44,890 nt of DNA from Aeromonas taiwanensis (GCF_000820165.1 NZ_CDDD01000085.1:414-45303); one strand, 5' to 3'; shown: positions 15,358 through 25,421, numbered from the stretch's first letter. Program-made: numbers and translations. Notes: generated from the sequence alone by a model not told the origin.

Positions 15358-16146
15358 TCACTCGCCGCTTGCCACCAGGCTGGCCAGCGGCGCCATGGTC
15401 ACCCTGACCCCGTGCTGGGCCAGCACCTCGCGGGCACTCTGGGGCAGCTGCTCGTCGGTGATCACCTGATCGATCGCATCCCAGCCCACCACGTTGAAAG
15501 TCCCCACCTTGCCATATTTGGACGAATCGCAGATGAGGATGCGGCTCGCCGCCGACTCCACCACGGCCCGCTTCACCGGCACCTTCTGCTCGCTCGGGGT
15601 GGAGATCCCCTGCCCGTCCCAGGAGGAGGCGGACAGGAAGGCGATGTCCAGATGGAGGTTGCGCAGGAAGTGGGCGGTGGCCTCCCCGGCACAGGACTGG
15701 TTCTCGCGAATGACCTGGCCCCCGGTGTGATAGAGGCGGCAGCGGCCGTGCTCGATGAGGTAGGCGCACACCATGAAGTCGTTGGTCACTATCATCAGGT
15801 CTTCCCGCAGCGCCAGCTCCCGGGCCAGCTCCAGGGAGGTGGTGCCGGCATCCAGATAGACGGTGCTCCCCTCGCTCACCTGGGCAGCGGCGAGCCGGGC
15901 AATGGCCAGCTTGGCCCCCTGCATCAGGCTGCGCTTGGCGGCGTGGGAGGGCTCGCTCTTGATCCGCTGGGAGAGGCTGACGCCCCCCGAGACGGACAGA
16001 ACCCGCCCCTGCTCCTCCAGCTTCTGGATGTCACGCCGGATGGTCATGTGGGAGACCTGCAGCCAGTCGGTCAGCTCCACTATGCTGACCACGCCGCGCT
16101 CGGCGAGCAGTTGCAGGATACGTTGCTGTCGCTCTACGGGAATCAT
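15358..16146 (-). CDS. ygbI: DeoR-family regulator of the tetronate operon (YgbI-like)
   Basis: 262 residues. The N-terminal DeoR helix-turn-helix reads VERQQRILQLLAERGVVSIVELTDWLQVSHMTIRRDIQKLEEQGRV (quoted for location only, about 4-48) and is followed by the DeoR sensor domain, with DAGTTSLELARELALREDLMIVTND and a later SSKYGKVGTFNVV. Such sensors bind phosphorylated sugars. It is divergent from ltnD across a 255-base AT-rich spacer, the same layout as ygbI-ygbJ in E. coli, so it most likely represses the acid-sugar operon until an intermediate accumulates. The start MIPVERQQ has GAGG upstream. Confidence 0.88.
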   Translation of the reverse strand: MIPVERQQRILQLLAERGVVSIVELTDWLQVSHMTIRRDIQKLEEQGRVLSVSGGVSLSQRIKSEPSHAAKRSLMQGAKLAIARLAAAQVSEGSTVYLDAGTTSLELARELALREDLMIVTNDFMVCAYLIEHGRCRLYHTGGQVIRENQSCAGEATAHFLRNLHLDIAFLSASSWDGQGISTPSEQKVPVKRAVVESAASRILICDSSKYGKVGTFNVVGWDAIDQVITDEQLPQSAREVLAQHGVRVTMAPLASLVASGE

Positions 16147-16266
16147 CTTGCCTCGCAACTCGGGGAAGGGAGGCCCCATTCTACCCCAGTGAGATGGTAA
16201 AAAATGATAAATAACCTCGAATGGGCTCACAAATCACATTTATTCACATAAAAGGCATCATTTTTC

Positions 16267-16326
16267 GATTCAAAAGAATCTCAACTCGCAAAAATAACAA
16301 AAATTAACACAGATTAAGTTATTTTT
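16267..16326. promoter_or_regulatory. Inverted repeats in the ygbI-ltnD intergenic region
   Basis: The AT-rich divergent spacer holds two inverted repeats. One is GATTC-AAAA-GAATC (16267-16280). The other is AAAAATAAC (16290-16298) and GTTATTTTT (16318-16326), perfect over 9 bp with a 19-base spacer. Either could be the DeoR operator and the second brackets a likely promoter zone. AATCACATTT around 16230 resembles one half of a CRP site, but no good second half was found. Confidence 0.5.
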
Positions 16327-16401
16327 TGTGACATACGCCTGATATTTCACCGCCACAAGCCTCTACTATCGGCTCATCAGTCGTTATCGAGGAATCACGA
16401 G

Positions 16402-17310
16402 ATGAGCACTCCCTATCATGTTGCCGTCATCGGCCTGGGCGCCATGGGCATGGGCGCCGCCCGCTCCTGCCTGCGGGCCGGGCTCACCACCTACGGCATC
16501 GATCTCAATGCAGAGGCGCGCAACCAGCTGCAACAGGCCGGTGCCGCCGCCGTCATGGCCGATGCCCGCCCCCTGGCGGAGACGCTCGATGCGGTGTTGC
16601 TGCTGGTGGTCAACGCCGTTCAGGTGCGCCGCATCCTGCTCGGCGACGAGGGGCTGGCCCGTCACCTGAAGCCGGGCACCGCCATCATGGTCTCTTCCAC
16701 CATAGCCGCCGAAGAGGCGAGCACCCTGGCCGCCGAGCTGGCGCAGATGGGGTTGCCGATGCTGGATGCGCCGGTCTCCGGCGGCGCCATCAAGGCCGAT
16801 GCCGGCGAGATGACGGTGATGGCCGCAGGCTCAGACGCCGCCTTCGACAAGCTGGCCCCGGTGCTGGATGCGGTGGCCGGCAAGCTCTACCGGGTCGGCA
16901 GCGAGCCGGGCCAGGGCAGCACGGTCAAGATCATCCACCAGCTGCTGGCCGGGGTGCACATCGCGGTCGCGGCCGAAGCCATGGCCCTGGCCAGCCGGGC
17001 CGGCGTATCGCTGGATCTCATGTATGACGTGGTCACCCATGCCGCCGGCAACTCCTGGATGTTTGAAAACCGCATGCCCCGCGTGCTCGCCGGTGACTAC
17101 CAGGCCCGCTCCGCGGTGGACATCTTCGTCAAGGATCTCACCCTGGTGGCCGACACCGCCAAGGCGCTGCGCTTCCCGCTGCCGCTCGCGAGCACGGCGC
17201 TGAACATGTTCCTCGGTGCCAGCAACGCGGGCCACGGTCTGGAAGATGACAGCGCCGTCATCAAGATCTTCTCAGGCATCACCCTGCCGGGTCAGGAGGA
17301 GCAAGCATGA
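16402..17310 (+). CDS. ltnD: L-threonate dehydrogenase
   Basis: 302 residues, 3-hydroxyisobutyrate-dehydrogenase superfamily. The Rossmann loop VIGLGAMGMGAA (9-20), the substrate motif DAPVSGG (122-128) and catalytic Lys176 in STVKIIHQLLAGVH are all present. The family enzyme LtnD (E. coli YgbJ) oxidises L-threonate to 2-oxo-tetronate with NAD. It is the first gene of a six-gene operon. Its stop overlaps the otnK start (ATGA). The neighbours otnK, otnC and otnI make this assignment much stronger than sequence alone, since the superfamily also holds tartronate semialdehyde reductases. Confidence 0.92.
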   Translation: MSTPYHVAVIGLGAMGMGAARSCLRAGLTTYGIDLNAEARNQLQQAGAAAVMADARPLAETLDAVLLLVVNAVQVRRILLGDEGLARHLKPGTAIMVSSTIAAEEASTLAAELAQMGLPMLDAPVSGGAIKADAGEMTVMAAGSDAAFDKLAPVLDAVAGKLYRVGSEPGQGSTVKIIHQLLAGVHIAVAAEAMALASRAGVSLDLMYDVVTHAAGNSWMFENRMPRVLAGDYQARSAVDIFVKDLTLVADTAKALRFPLPLASTALNMFLGASNAGHGLEDDSAVIKIFSGITLPGQEEQA

Positions 17311-18557
17311 AACTCGGAGTCATCGCAGACGACTTCACCGGCGCCACCGACATCGCCGGTTTCCTGGTGGAGAACGGCCTCTCCACCATCCAGTTTGCCG
17401 GCATCCCTGCTGAGGCGGATCTGACCGGGGTCGACGCCGTGGTGATCAGCCTCAAGAGCCGCTCCTGCCCGGCCGACGAGGCAGTGCGCGACTCCCTGGC
17501 GGCCCTCGACTGGCTCAAGGCCCGCGGCTGCCCCCGCATCTACCAGAAGTACTGCTCCACCTTCGACAGCACGGCGGCGGGCAACATCGGCCCCGTCACC
17601 GATGCCCTGCTGGCGGCGCTGGAGAGCAAGTTCACCCTGATCTGCCCGGCTCTGCCGGTCAACGGTCGCACCGTCTATCAGGGCAACCTCTTCGTCGGCA
17701 CCCAGCCGCTGGCCGAGTCCGGCATGCGCCACCACCCCATCACCCCCATGACCGACAGCAACCTGCTGCGGCTGATGGAGGGGCAGGCCGAAGGTCGCGC
17801 CGGTCTGGTGCCGTTCGCCACCATAGCGCAGGGTGCCACTGCCATTGCCGACGCCTTCGAGCAACTGGCAAAGGCGGGCGTGCGCTACGCCGTGGTCGAC
17901 ACCCTGATCGAACAGCACCTGCTGGACATCGCCACCGCCGCCCTCGACATGCCTCTGGTGACCGGCGGCTCCGGCCTCGCCATCGGGCTCGCCCGCCGGC
18001 TTGGCAGCGGGGATCTGCAGGGTGCCCGTGAGGCGGGCTGGCCCAGAGGCACCCGCGCCGTGGTGCTGTCGGGCTCCTGCTCCGAGATGACCAACCGCCA
18101 GGTGGCCCGCTATCGCCAGCATGCTCCCGCCCTGGTACTGCAGGTGGAAGCCTGCCTCACCAACCCGGATTACCCGGCCGAGCTGGCCCGCTGGGTACAG
18201 GCCCAGCCGCGCACCCCGGCGCCGCTCGTCTACGCCACCACCAGCCCGGCGGAGCTGGCTCGCATTCAGGAGACCCACGGCCAGCAGGCGGCCAGCGACG
18301 CGGTGGAACACTGCTTTGCCCGTCTCGCCTGCCTGCTGCAGGAAGCCGGGGTGGATCGCTTCATCATCGCCGGTGGCGAGACCTCGAGCCGGGTCACCCA
18401 GGCCCTCGGCGTGAAGGCGTTCCACATAGGCCCGCAGATCGCCCCCGGTGTACCCTGGGTGCGGGCCATCGACGCCCCTCTGTCGCTGGCCCTCAAATCC
18501 GGCAATTTCGGGAGCGACGACTTCTTCGACAAGGCTCAGGAGTACTTCCATGACTGA
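17307..18557 (+). CDS. otnK: 3-oxo-tetronate kinase (DUF1537 family)
   Basis: 416 residues. The DUF1537 N-terminal domain starts LGVIADDFTGATDIAGFLVENGL and the C-terminal nucleotide-binding part includes VVLSGSCSEMTNRQ and FIIAGGETSSRVTQALGVKAFHIGPQIAPGVPW. OtnK phosphorylates 3-oxo-tetronate at C4. It is the diagnostic enzyme of the four-carbon acid sugar pathways (E. coli YgbK). Start and stop overlap the neighbouring genes by 4 and 8 bases. Confidence 0.94.
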   Translation: MKLGVIADDFTGATDIAGFLVENGLSTIQFAGIPAEADLTGVDAVVISLKSRSCPADEAVRDSLAALDWLKARGCPRIYQKYCSTFDSTAAGNIGPVTDALLAALESKFTLICPALPVNGRTVYQGNLFVGTQPLAESGMRHHPITPMTDSNLLRLMEGQAEGRAGLVPFATIAQGATAIADAFEQLAKAGVRYAVVDTLIEQHLLDIATAALDMPLVTGGSGLAIGLARRLGSGDLQGAREAGWPRGTRAVVLSGSCSEMTNRQVARYRQHAPALVLQVEACLTNPDYPAELARWVQAQPRTPAPLVYATTSPAELARIQETHGQQAASDAVEHCFARLACLLQEAGVDRFIIAGGETSSRVTQALGVKAFHIGPQIAPGVPWVRAIDAPLSLALKSGNFGSDDFFDKAQEYFHD

Positions 18558-19182
18558 ACAGGCATTGCGCGACACCATGGTGATGCTGGGGGCCTCCCTC
18601 TTCCAGCGCGGTTATGCCACCGGGGGCGCCGGCAACCTCTCCGCCCTGCTGCCGGACGGCACCCTGATCGCCACCCCGACCGGCTCCTGCCTGGGACGTC
18701 TGAGCGCCGACAGGCTCTCCCACGTCAACCTGCAGGGGGAACACCTGGGGGGGGATCGCCCCTCCAAGGAGGTGGCCTTCCACCTCGCCATCTACCACAA
18801 CAATCCGGACTGCCGGGCCGTGGTGCACCTGCACTGCACCCATCTGACCGCCCTCTCCTGTCTGGAAGGGCTGGATCCGGCCAACGTCATCCGCCCCTTC
18901 ACTCCCTACTACGTGATGCGGGTCGGCCAGTTGCCGCTTATCCCCTACTACAAACCGGGGGATGCCCGCATCGCCGAGGAGCTGGGGCGCCGCGCCCCCG
19001 AAGGCAACGCCTTCCTGCTGGCCAACCACGGCCCCGTGGTGACGGGCAAGGATCTGGTGGATGCGGTCAACAACATGGAGGAGCTGGAGGAGACGGCGCG
19101 CCTGGCACTGATGCTCCATGGCCAGTCCATCCGCTACCTGAGCGAACCCGAAATTGATGAATTGAGGAGGATGAAACCATGA
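18550..19182 (+). CDS. otnC: 3-oxo-tetronate 4-phosphate decarboxylase (class II aldolase family)
   Basis: 210 residues. It has the class II aldolase/adducin fold with the metal site HLHCTH (93-98), a second His in LANHGPVV (His160) and Glu74 in SKEVAFH. OtnC decarboxylates 3-oxo-tetronate 4-phosphate to dihydroxyacetone phosphate. The start was placed at the ATG inside the last codons of otnK (8-base overlap), giving MTEQALRDTM; longer in-frame starts would fall deep within otnK. The stop overlaps otnI by ATGA. Confidence 0.93.
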   Translation: MTEQALRDTMVMLGASLFQRGYATGGAGNLSALLPDGTLIATPTGSCLGRLSADRLSHVNLQGEHLGGDRPSKEVAFHLAIYHNNPDCRAVVHLHCTHLTALSCLEGLDPANVIRPFTPYYVMRVGQLPLIPYYKPGDARIAEELGRRAPEGNAFLLANHGPVVTGKDLVDAVNNMEELEETARLALMLHGQSIRYLSEPEIDELRRMKP

Positions 19183-19952
19183 GCAAGTTTGCCGCCAATC
19201 TCACCATGCTGTTTACCGAGGTGCCTTTTCTGGAGCGCTTCGCCGCCGCCCGCGACGCAGGCTTCGAGGCGGTGGAGTTCCTCTTCCCCTACGAGTGGCC
19301 GGCCGCCGAGCTGGGTCGCCGCTTGCGCGAGCAGGGGCTCTCCCAGGCCCTATTCAACATGCCGCCGGGCAACTGGGGCGCGGGGGAGCGCGGCATGGCC
19401 GCCATCCCGGGGCGGGAAGCGGAGTTTCGCAGCCACCTGCCAACCGTCCGTGACTACGCCCTGGCGCTCGGCTGCACCAAGGTGCACGCCATGAGCGGCA
19501 TCGTGGACCCGGCACATAGCCTCTCGGCCCACCGCCAGACCCTGATCGACAACATCCGCTTCGCCGCCGACTTCCTGGCCGAAGACGGCATCAAGGTACT
19601 GCTCGAGCCGCTCAACGATCGGGACGTGCCCGGCTACTTCCTGGCCCACCAGCTCGACGCCCTGGCCCTGGTGCAGGAGATAGACAGACCCAACGTGGGG
19701 GTGCAGCTCGACCTCTACCACGCCCAGATCATGGACGGGGATCTCACCCGTCTCATCGGCAAGCTGGGCCCGGCCATCGGCCATGTCCAGATCGCCTCCG
19801 TACCTGATCGCCACGAGCCGGACGAAGGGGAGATCGCCTACCCCCACCTGTTCAAGGTGCTGGCGCAGGCGGGCTACCACGACTGGATAGGCTGCGAATA
19901 CAACCCCAGAGCCGGCACCCGGGAAGGGCTGGGCTGGCTGACACAACAATAA
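19179..19952 (+). CDS. otnI: 2-oxo-tetronate isomerase (hydroxypyruvate isomerase-like)
   Basis: 257 residues, TIM-barrel xylose-isomerase-like family. It begins KFAANLTMLFTEVPFLERFAAARDAGFEAVEFLFPYEW, and the metal-site acids are in EPLNDRDVPGYF, VGVQLDLYHAQIMDGD and GCEYNPRAGT. OtnI (E. coli YgbM) moves the keto group from C2 to C3 of tetronate so that OtnK can act. It is also commonly annotated as hydroxypyruvate isomerase (Hyi), but the operon partners support OtnI. Confidence 0.92.
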   Translation: MSKFAANLTMLFTEVPFLERFAAARDAGFEAVEFLFPYEWPAAELGRRLREQGLSQALFNMPPGNWGAGERGMAAIPGREAEFRSHLPTVRDYALALGCTKVHAMSGIVDPAHSLSAHRQTLIDNIRFAADFLAEDGIKVLLEPLNDRDVPGYFLAHQLDALALVQEIDRPNVGVQLDLYHAQIMDGDLTRLIGKLGPAIGHVQIASVPDRHEPDEGEIAYPHLFKVLAQAGYHDWIGCEYNPRAGTREGLGWLTQQ

Positions 19953-19987
19953 CGACCCTGAACATGAACGAGTCTGAGGATAACAAG

Positions 19988-20938
19988 ATGCAGATCATCA
20001 TCACCGGCGGCGGTGGCTTCCTGGGCCAGAAACTGGCCCGGGCCCTGCTGCAAGGCCCCCACCCCTTCACCGAGCTGCTGCTGGTGGACATCCAGCAGCC
20101 GCAATCCCCCCTGCCGGACCCCAGGGTTCGCTGCCTGCGGGCCGACCTCACCGAACCCGGTGTCGCCGAGTCCCTCATCAGCGAGCGGACCGCCGTGGTT
20201 TACCACCTGGCCGCCATCGTCAGCAGCCACGCGGAGCAGGACTTCGATCTGGGCTGGAAGGTGAACCTGGACACCACCCGCACCCTGCTGGAGGCGTGCC
20301 GCCATGCCCGGCCCGGCATCCGCTTCGTCTTCACCAGCTCCCTCGCCGTCTATGGCGGCCCACTGCCGGAGCTGGTGAACGACGGCACCGCGCTGACCCC
20401 CACCTCCTCCTACGGTGCCCAGAAGGCCATGGGGGAACTGCTGGTCAACGACTACAGCCGCAAGGGCTTCGTCGACGGTCTGGTATTGCGCCTGCCCACC
20501 ATCTGCGTGCGCCCGGGCAAGCCGAACCGCGCAGCCTCGTCGTTCGTCAGCAGCATCATCCGCGAGCCGCTGCAAGGGGAGAGCGCCCTCTGCCCGGTGA
20601 GCCCGGATCTGCGCCTGTGGCTCTCCAGCCCCGCCACCGTGGTCGCGAACTTCCTGCTGGCGGCCAGGCTCCCCGCCACCGGTGACGCCCGCAGCATCAA
20701 CCTGCCCGGCATCAGCGTGACCGTCGGCGAAATGCTGGAGGCCCTCGCCAGAGTCGGGGGGCAGGAGGCTCTGGAACGGGTGCAGTTTGCCGCCGATCCG
20801 GCCATCGAGCGCATCGTGGCCAGCTGGCCGGGACGCATCGACAACCAGCGGGCCTGCGCCCTCGGCTTCGCGGCAGACAGGACGTTTGCCGACATCATCG
20901 ACAGTTTCATCACCCATGACATGCAGGAGGCATCATGA
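19988..20938 (+). CDS. denD: D-erythronate dehydrogenase (extended SDR)
   Basis: 316 residues. The NAD-binding TGGGGFLGQKL (6-16), the catalytic YGAQK (142-146) and the upstream FTSSLAVYG are those of extended SDR epimerase/dehydratase-like enzymes. DenD oxidises D-erythronate to 2-oxo-tetronate, feeding the same OtnI/OtnK/OtnC steps as LtnD. The ATG at MQIIITGG has GAGGA 8 bases upstream and is preferred over an ATG 24 bases earlier. The stop overlaps the permease start by ATGA. E. coli lacks this gene in its ygb cluster. Confidence 0.88.
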   Translation: MQIIITGGGGFLGQKLARALLQGPHPFTELLLVDIQQPQSPLPDPRVRCLRADLTEPGVAESLISERTAVVYHLAAIVSSHAEQDFDLGWKVNLDTTRTLLEACRHARPGIRFVFTSSLAVYGGPLPELVNDGTALTPTSSYGAQKAMGELLVNDYSRKGFVDGLVLRLPTICVRPGKPNRAASSFVSSIIREPLQGESALCPVSPDLRLWLSSPATVVANFLLAARLPATGDARSINLPGISVTVGEMLEALARVGGQEALERVQFAADPAIERIVASWPGRIDNQRACALGFAADRTFADIIDSFITHDMQEAS

Positions 20939-22440
20939 GCGACATCCCTACCCCCATCATCGGTCTCATCATCGCGGTCTTCGTGCTGGTGTTTCTGGTC
21001 ATCCGTACCCGGGTGCACGCCCTGATCGCCATGCTGGCGGCGGCCTGCATCGCCGGGATCACCGGCGGCATGACCATCGACAAGACCCTCACCGTGATCA
21101 CCCAGGGCTTTGGCTCCACCCTTGGCAGCATCGGCATCGTCATCGGCCTCGGGGTCATGATGGGTCGCCTGCTTGAGGTCTCCGGCGCCGCCGAACAGAT
21201 CGCCTACAGCTTCATCAAGTGGCTCGGCAAGCGCCGCGAGGAGTGGGCCCTGGCCATCACGGGCTATATCGTCAGCATCCCCATCTTCGTGGACTCCGCC
21301 TTCGTCATCCTCTATCCGGTTGCCAAGGCGCTGGCAAAAAGCGGCAAGCGCTCCCTGCTCACCCTGGGAGTGGCGCTCGCGGGCGGCCTGGTGGTGACCC
21401 ACCACACGGTACCGCCGACCCCGGGCCCGCTCGGTGTCGCCGGCCTGTTTGGCGTGGACATCGGTGCCATGCTGCTGACCGGCATGGCCCTGGCCATCCC
21501 CTGCGTGCTCGGCATCGTCTTCTACGCCCAGTGGCTCGACAAGAAGTACCCCGAGTTCGGTGCCCAGACGGCCCAGACCCCGGACGAACTGCAGGCCACC
21601 TACGAGCAGTACATCAAGGAGAAGGAGGGCAAGACCCTGCCGAGCCTGACCCTGTCGCTGCTGCCGATCCTGGTGCCCATCGTGCTCATCTTCGTGAAGG
21701 CCATCTTCACCACCCTGGCCACCCTGGAGGGCATGGATGGCCTGATGGCGAACCCGCTGGTGCAGGGCGTCAACTTCATCGGCACCCCCATCATCGCGCT
21801 GGCCATCAGCGTGCTGCTGGCGGTCTATACCCTGGTGCCGCACATGGACAGGCACGCCACCGCCGCCCGCCTGGAAGAGGGGCTGCAATCCGCCGGCATC
21901 ATACTGCTGGTGACCGGTGCCGGCGGGGCGCTGGGGGCCGTGCTGCGCGACAGCGGTGCGGGCCAACAGCTGGCTGAACAGATCGCCCAGCTGCCCATCT
22001 CCCCCATCCTGATCCCCTTCATCGTGGCGACCCTGGTACGCCTCATCCAGGGGTCCGGCACCGTGGCCATGGTGACGGCGGCTTCCATCTCCGCCCCCAT
22101 ACTGGCGCAGATCCCCGGGGTCAACATGCTGCTGGCCGCCCAGGCCGCCACCATGGGGTCGCTCTTCTTCGGTTACTTCAACGACAGCCTGTTCTGGGTG
22201 GTCAACCGCATGATGGGCATCTCGGACGTGAAGCAGCAGATGATCGTCTGGTCCATCCCGACCACCATCGCCTGGGCCATCGGCGGCACCGGCGTGGCCC
22301 TGCTGAACCTGATGTTCGGCTCCGGCGGTACCTGGTTCGACCCCGTGCTGCCGCTGCTGGTGCTGGCGCTCATCGTCTGGTACGTCAAGGGCCAGTCCCT
22401 GGCTCCGGTGGCCGACGCCATCCCGAGCCGGGAGTCATAA
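20935..22440 (+). CDS. GntP-family acid-sugar permease (YgbN-like)
   Basis: 501 residues with about 12-14 transmembrane segments. Family marks include [66 protein letters not shown] and [14 protein letters not shown], all typical of gluconate/H+ symporters. As the last gene of the operon it probably imports L-threonate and/or D-erythronate. It is about 45 residues longer than E. coli YgbN, with the extra length in the cytoplasmic loop [12 protein letters not shown] strong terminator follows. Confidence 0.9.
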   Translation: MSDIPTPIIGLIIAVFVLVFLVIRTRVHALIAMLAAACIAGITGGMTIDKTLTVITQGFGSTLGSIGIVIGLGVMMGRLLEVSGAAEQIAYSFIKWLGKRREEWALAITGYIVSIPIFVDSAFVILYPVAKALAKSGKRSLLTLGVALAGGLVVTHHTVPPTPGPLGVAGLFGVDIGAMLLTGMALAIPCVLGIVFYAQWLDKKYPEFGAQTAQTPDELQATYEQYIKEKEGKTLPSLTLSLLPILVPIVLIFVKAIFTTLATLEGMDGLMANPLVQGVNFIGTPIIALAISVLLAVYTLVPHMDRHATAARLEEGLQSAGIILLVTGAGGALGAVLRDSGAGQQLAEQIAQLPISPILIPFIVATLVRLIQGSGTVAMVTAASISAPILAQIPGVNMLLAAQAATMGSLFFGYFNDSLFWVVNRMMGISDVKQQMIVWSIPTTIAWAIGGTGVALLNLMFGSGGTWFDPVLPLLVLALIVWYVKGQSLAPVADAIPSRES

Positions 22441-22469
22441 TCCCGGGCGCCACGGCAACGCTGTGTGAC

Positions 22470-22501
22470 GAGGGCCAGTCTGCTAGACTGGCCCTCTTTT
22501 T
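22470..22501 (+). terminator. Terminator of the tetronate operon
   Basis: GAGGGCCAGTC and GACTGGCCCTC form a perfect 11-bp stem with a TGCTA loop and five T residues. Confidence 0.93.
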
Positions 22502-22530
22502 CGTTCATTCATCTTGCAAAGGAGTGTTGG

Positions 22531-23421
22531 ATGTCTGCGTCTTCCTGGTGGGACAAGTCCACCGGCTTCGCCCTGCTCACCATCTTGCTGTGGGCCTCCC
22601 TCGCCGCGCTCACCTCCCGGATCACCAGCGTCTCGCCCCTGGTGCTGGTGGGGCTGGTGCTGCTGTTCTGCGGGGCGGGCACCCTGCCATTCTGGCGTCA
22701 GTGGCGCGCCAGCCCCCTCACCTGGCTGGTGACCATCACGGCCCTGCTGCTCTATCACCTGCTGCTGTTCACAAGCTTTCGCCACGCCCCCGTGCTGGAG
22801 GCGAACCTCATCAACTACCTCTGGCCGCTTTGCATCATCCTGTTCACCCCACTGCTGCTGCCGGGCCATCCCCTGAACCTGCGCCACCTGCTGGCCGGGG
22901 CCCTGGGTCTCGCGGGGTCGGTGCTGGTGATGGTCGATGGCAGCTTGCAGCTGCAGCAGGCGCACCTGCCGGGCTACCTGCTGGCCCTCGGCGCCGCCAT
23001 CGTCTGGGGCGCCTACTCCGTGCTCTCCCGCCGCCTGCCCCCCGCGCCGGCGGTGGTGACGGCCGCCGCCTGCCTGCCCGCCGGGCTCCTGGCCCTGCTG
23101 CTGGCCTGGATGCTGGAAGGGCCCCTGCCCTTCGACCAGATCCCGACCGCGGACTGGCTGCTCATTGCCGGGCTCGCCCTCGGTCCCATGGGAGCGGCGT
23201 TCGTCACCTGGTATCTGGCGCTGCGGGACGGGGATCCTCGCCGCATCGGGGCGCTCGCCTACCTCACCCCCTTGCTGAGCACCCTGCTGCTGGTCTGGCT
23301 CAACGGCGAAGCGCTCACCCCGCGCCACCTGCTGGCGGGGGCCCTCATCATGGGCGGTGCCCTGCTCGGTCTGCTGGTGAAAAACCCCAAGACTCAGCCA
23401 GTTGCAGAGCCTCTGTCATAA
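22531..23421 (+). CDS. DMT-superfamily (EamA) transporter
   Basis: 296 residues, ten hydrophobic segments arranged as two EamA repeats. The first repeat begins [21 protein letters not shown], and the second begins [25 protein letters not shown] conserved region [16 protein letters not shown] is typical of the YdcZ/YddG aromatic amino acid exporter branch. The likely role is export of an amino acid or related metabolite; the substrate is unknown. The start [10 protein letters not shown] has AAAGGAGTG upstream. It lies just downstream of the permease terminator. Confidence 0.85.
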   Translation: MSASSWWDKSTGFALLTILLWASLAALTSRITSVSPLVLVGLVLLFCGAGTLPFWRQWRASPLTWLVTITALLLYHLLLFTSFRHAPVLEANLINYLWPLCIILFTPLLLPGHPLNLRHLLAGALGLAGSVLVMVDGSLQLQQAHLPGYLLALGAAIVWGAYSVLSRRLPPAPAVVTAAACLPAGLLALLLAWMLEGPLPFDQIPTADWLLIAGLALGPMGAAFVTWYLALRDGDPRRIGALAYLTPLLSTLLLVWLNGEALTPRHLLAGALIMGGALLGLLVKNPKTQPVAEPLS

Positions 23422-23480
23422 AAACGCCATCAGGCCTGCTTAAGCTCGCGCCCATTGCGTGGTTCAAGCAGGAATCTGAT

Positions 23481-25421
23481 GTGAAAATTGCCCACTATGC
23501 CTCCCTCTCCTCTCTCGTCTTGCTGCTGGTGGCCGGGGTGCAGGCCGCCGCCCTCTATCAGGGGTGGCAGCAGTTCAATCGGGCCGAACAGGCCCAGCGC
23601 CAGCAGGAGCAGCTGCAACGGCAGCTGAGCGGCCCGCTGCAGGGGGCGCTTCGCGACTACCTCGGCAGCGGGGATCCCCTGCTGCTGGCCCAGGCCCAGG
23701 GGGTGCGCCAGCAGGCGCTGGCGCTGCTGTCCAGCCTGGCGGATCCCCAGACCCAGCCGCTAAACGCCCGGCTTGAGCAGATGGGAGCACGCATCGACGG
23801 CGACTACCTGGCGGCGGGCAAGCTGTCGGGCAACAGCCAGTGGCTCCTGCAAAATGCCGAGAACGAGCTCGCCGCCCACGCCCGTACCCTGCTGCGCTAT
23901 GGCCAGCAGGGGGCTGCCACCCCGGGAGCCGATCCCGCGCTCGCCGAACAGTATCGCCAGGGGGCCGCCGACATCCTGGCCGCCCTGCCCGCCCTCGCCC
24001 ACCAGCGCCAGAACTACATGGAGCAGGCGAGCGCCAAGCGCCTCGAAGGGCTGCGTTTCGAGATCGCCGCCCTGCAAAAGCAAGCGGACGCTCTGGCGGC
24101 CCTGCCGAGCCTGAACCTCTTCAAGGAGGCCCCCGCCGACGAGTTCACCCTGGGGGAGCCGCAGCGCCAGGAGCTCGGGGATCTGCCCAAGGCCGAGCTG
24201 GTCTCCCTGCTCAAACGCTACCCCATGGAGCTCGAGAACAGCCGCAAGGCGCTGCAACAGCAGCAGGCCGCCCGTCAGATGGTGCAGCAGGACATCACCC
24301 ACCTGCTGCAGGCGGGGGAGCAGCTCGGTGAGCGGCTCGCCGCCGCCCGCCAGACGGTGAACCGGGAGCTCGCCACCGTGCTCGGCGTGCTGGCACTCTG
24401 CCTGGTGGTGGTCGCCCTGCTGTTTGCCCTGGTGCAGCGCCGCTGGCTGGTCAGGCCGCTGCTGCAACTGCGGGCCGCCTTCCTGCAGCTCGATGCCACG
24501 GGTCAGGCGCAGCTGCTGGCCCAGGGGCGCGAGCGCAACGAACTGGCCGACATAGTCGCGAGCTACAACCGCCTGATCCAGCGGCTGCAGCAGGATCAAC
24601 AGCAGAAGGCGGGGCAGCTCTCCAGCGTCTCCTCCAGCCTGCAGGAGATGGTGGCCCAGGTGCAGGAGATCCATCACAGCACCCGCACCACGGAGCAGGC
24701 GGTGGACGAGAGCGACACCATGATGCAGGAGCTCAACCAGCTCGCCAGCGAGGTGCATCAGGTCGCCGCCGAAATCGCCCAGCACGCCCAGCACAACGAA
24801 CACTCCATGAGCCAGAGCGAGCGGCTGGTGGGAGGCATGCTGACGGCCACCGCCCAGACCGGGCTCGCCATCGACGAGAGCAGCGGCGCCCTGGCCCAGC
24901 TGACCCGCTCGGTGGAGGATGTGACCGCCATCGTCGACGTCATCGGCCACATCTCCCAGCAGACCAACCTGCTGGCCCTCAACGCCGCCATCGAGGCGGC
25001 CAGGGCCGGGGAGCAGGGACGCGGCTTCGCGGTCGTGGCCGACGAGGTGCGCCACCTCTCCGCCGATACCCAGCGATCCCTCGGCCAGATCACCGAGATC
25101 CTGGCGAGTCTCACCCAGGCGGGGGATCAGCTCGCCACCGTTCTGTCCCGCATCACCGCCGAGGCGGCCGGGCAGCGCCAGCAGGCCGAACAGCTGCGCC
25201 AGACCACCCAGACGGTGCGGGAGATGGCGCGCAGCACCGCCGTCATCGCCCTGCAGGGGGCCGACTACGCCAAGAGCCAGGAGCGCAGGCTGGCGAGCTT
25301 TGCCGACCTCATCGGCCGCATCAGCCAGCACGCCCGTCAGGGCAGCCGGCTCTCCGTCCAGGTGTCGGAGCACATCCACCACCAGGCCCAGCAGATCCCC
25401 CGGATCCTGAGCCAGGCCTGA
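23481..25421 (+). CDS. Methyl-accepting chemotaxis protein with a long periplasmic helical domain
   Basis: 646 residues starting at GTG, with AGGA 7 bases upstream. The transmembrane helices are at about 8-26 and 298-318, so some 270 residues face the periplasm; this segment is Gln/Ala/Leu-rich and mostly helical, and I do not recognise it as a named sensor domain. A HAMP-like linker follows (319-372). The cytoplasmic signalling domain includes the highly conserved hairpin tip [20 protein letters not shown] and [14 protein letters not shown] (491-524). No CheB/CheR pentapeptide tether ends the protein. The ligand is unknown. It follows the transporter by 59 bases and has its own upstream region. 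Confidence 0.9.
   Translation: MKIAHYASLSSLVLLLVAGVQAAALYQGWQQFNRAEQAQRQQEQLQRQLSGPLQGALRDYLGSGDPLLLAQAQGVRQQALALLSSLADPQTQPLNARLEQMGARIDGDYLAAGKLSGNSQWLLQNAENELAAHARTLLRYGQQGAATPGADPALAEQYRQGAADILAALPALAHQRQNYMEQASAKRLEGLRFEIAALQKQADALAALPSLNLFKEAPADEFTLGEPQRQELGDLPKAELVSLLKRYPMELENSRKALQQQQAARQMVQQDITHLLQAGEQLGERLAAARQTVNRELATVLGVLALCLVVVALLFALVQRRWLVRPLLQLRAAFLQLDATGQAQLLAQGRERNELADIVASYNRLIQRLQQDQQQKAGQLSSVSSSLQEMVAQVQEIHHSTRTTEQAVDESDTMMQELNQLASEVHQVAAEIAQHAQHNEHSMSQSERLVGGMLTATAQTGLAIDESSGALAQLTRSVEDVTAIVDVIGHISQQTNLLALNAAIEAARAGEQGRGFAVVADEVRHLSADTQRSLGQITEILASLTQAGDQLATVLSRITAEAAGQRQQAEQLRQTTQTVREMARSTAVIALQGADYAKSQERRLASFADLIGRISQHARQGSRLSVQVSEHIHHQAQQIPRILSQA

Noticed and set aside
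16220..16240. CRP site before ltnD
   Set aside because: Only the right half (AATCACATTT) is good; the left half at the required spacing does not match TGTGA.
20452..21966. 504-residue minus-strand frame opposite denD and the permease
   Set aside because: Composition is Gly/Asp/His/Gln-rich, with no motif; the plus strand has two convincing genes joined by an ATGA overlap.
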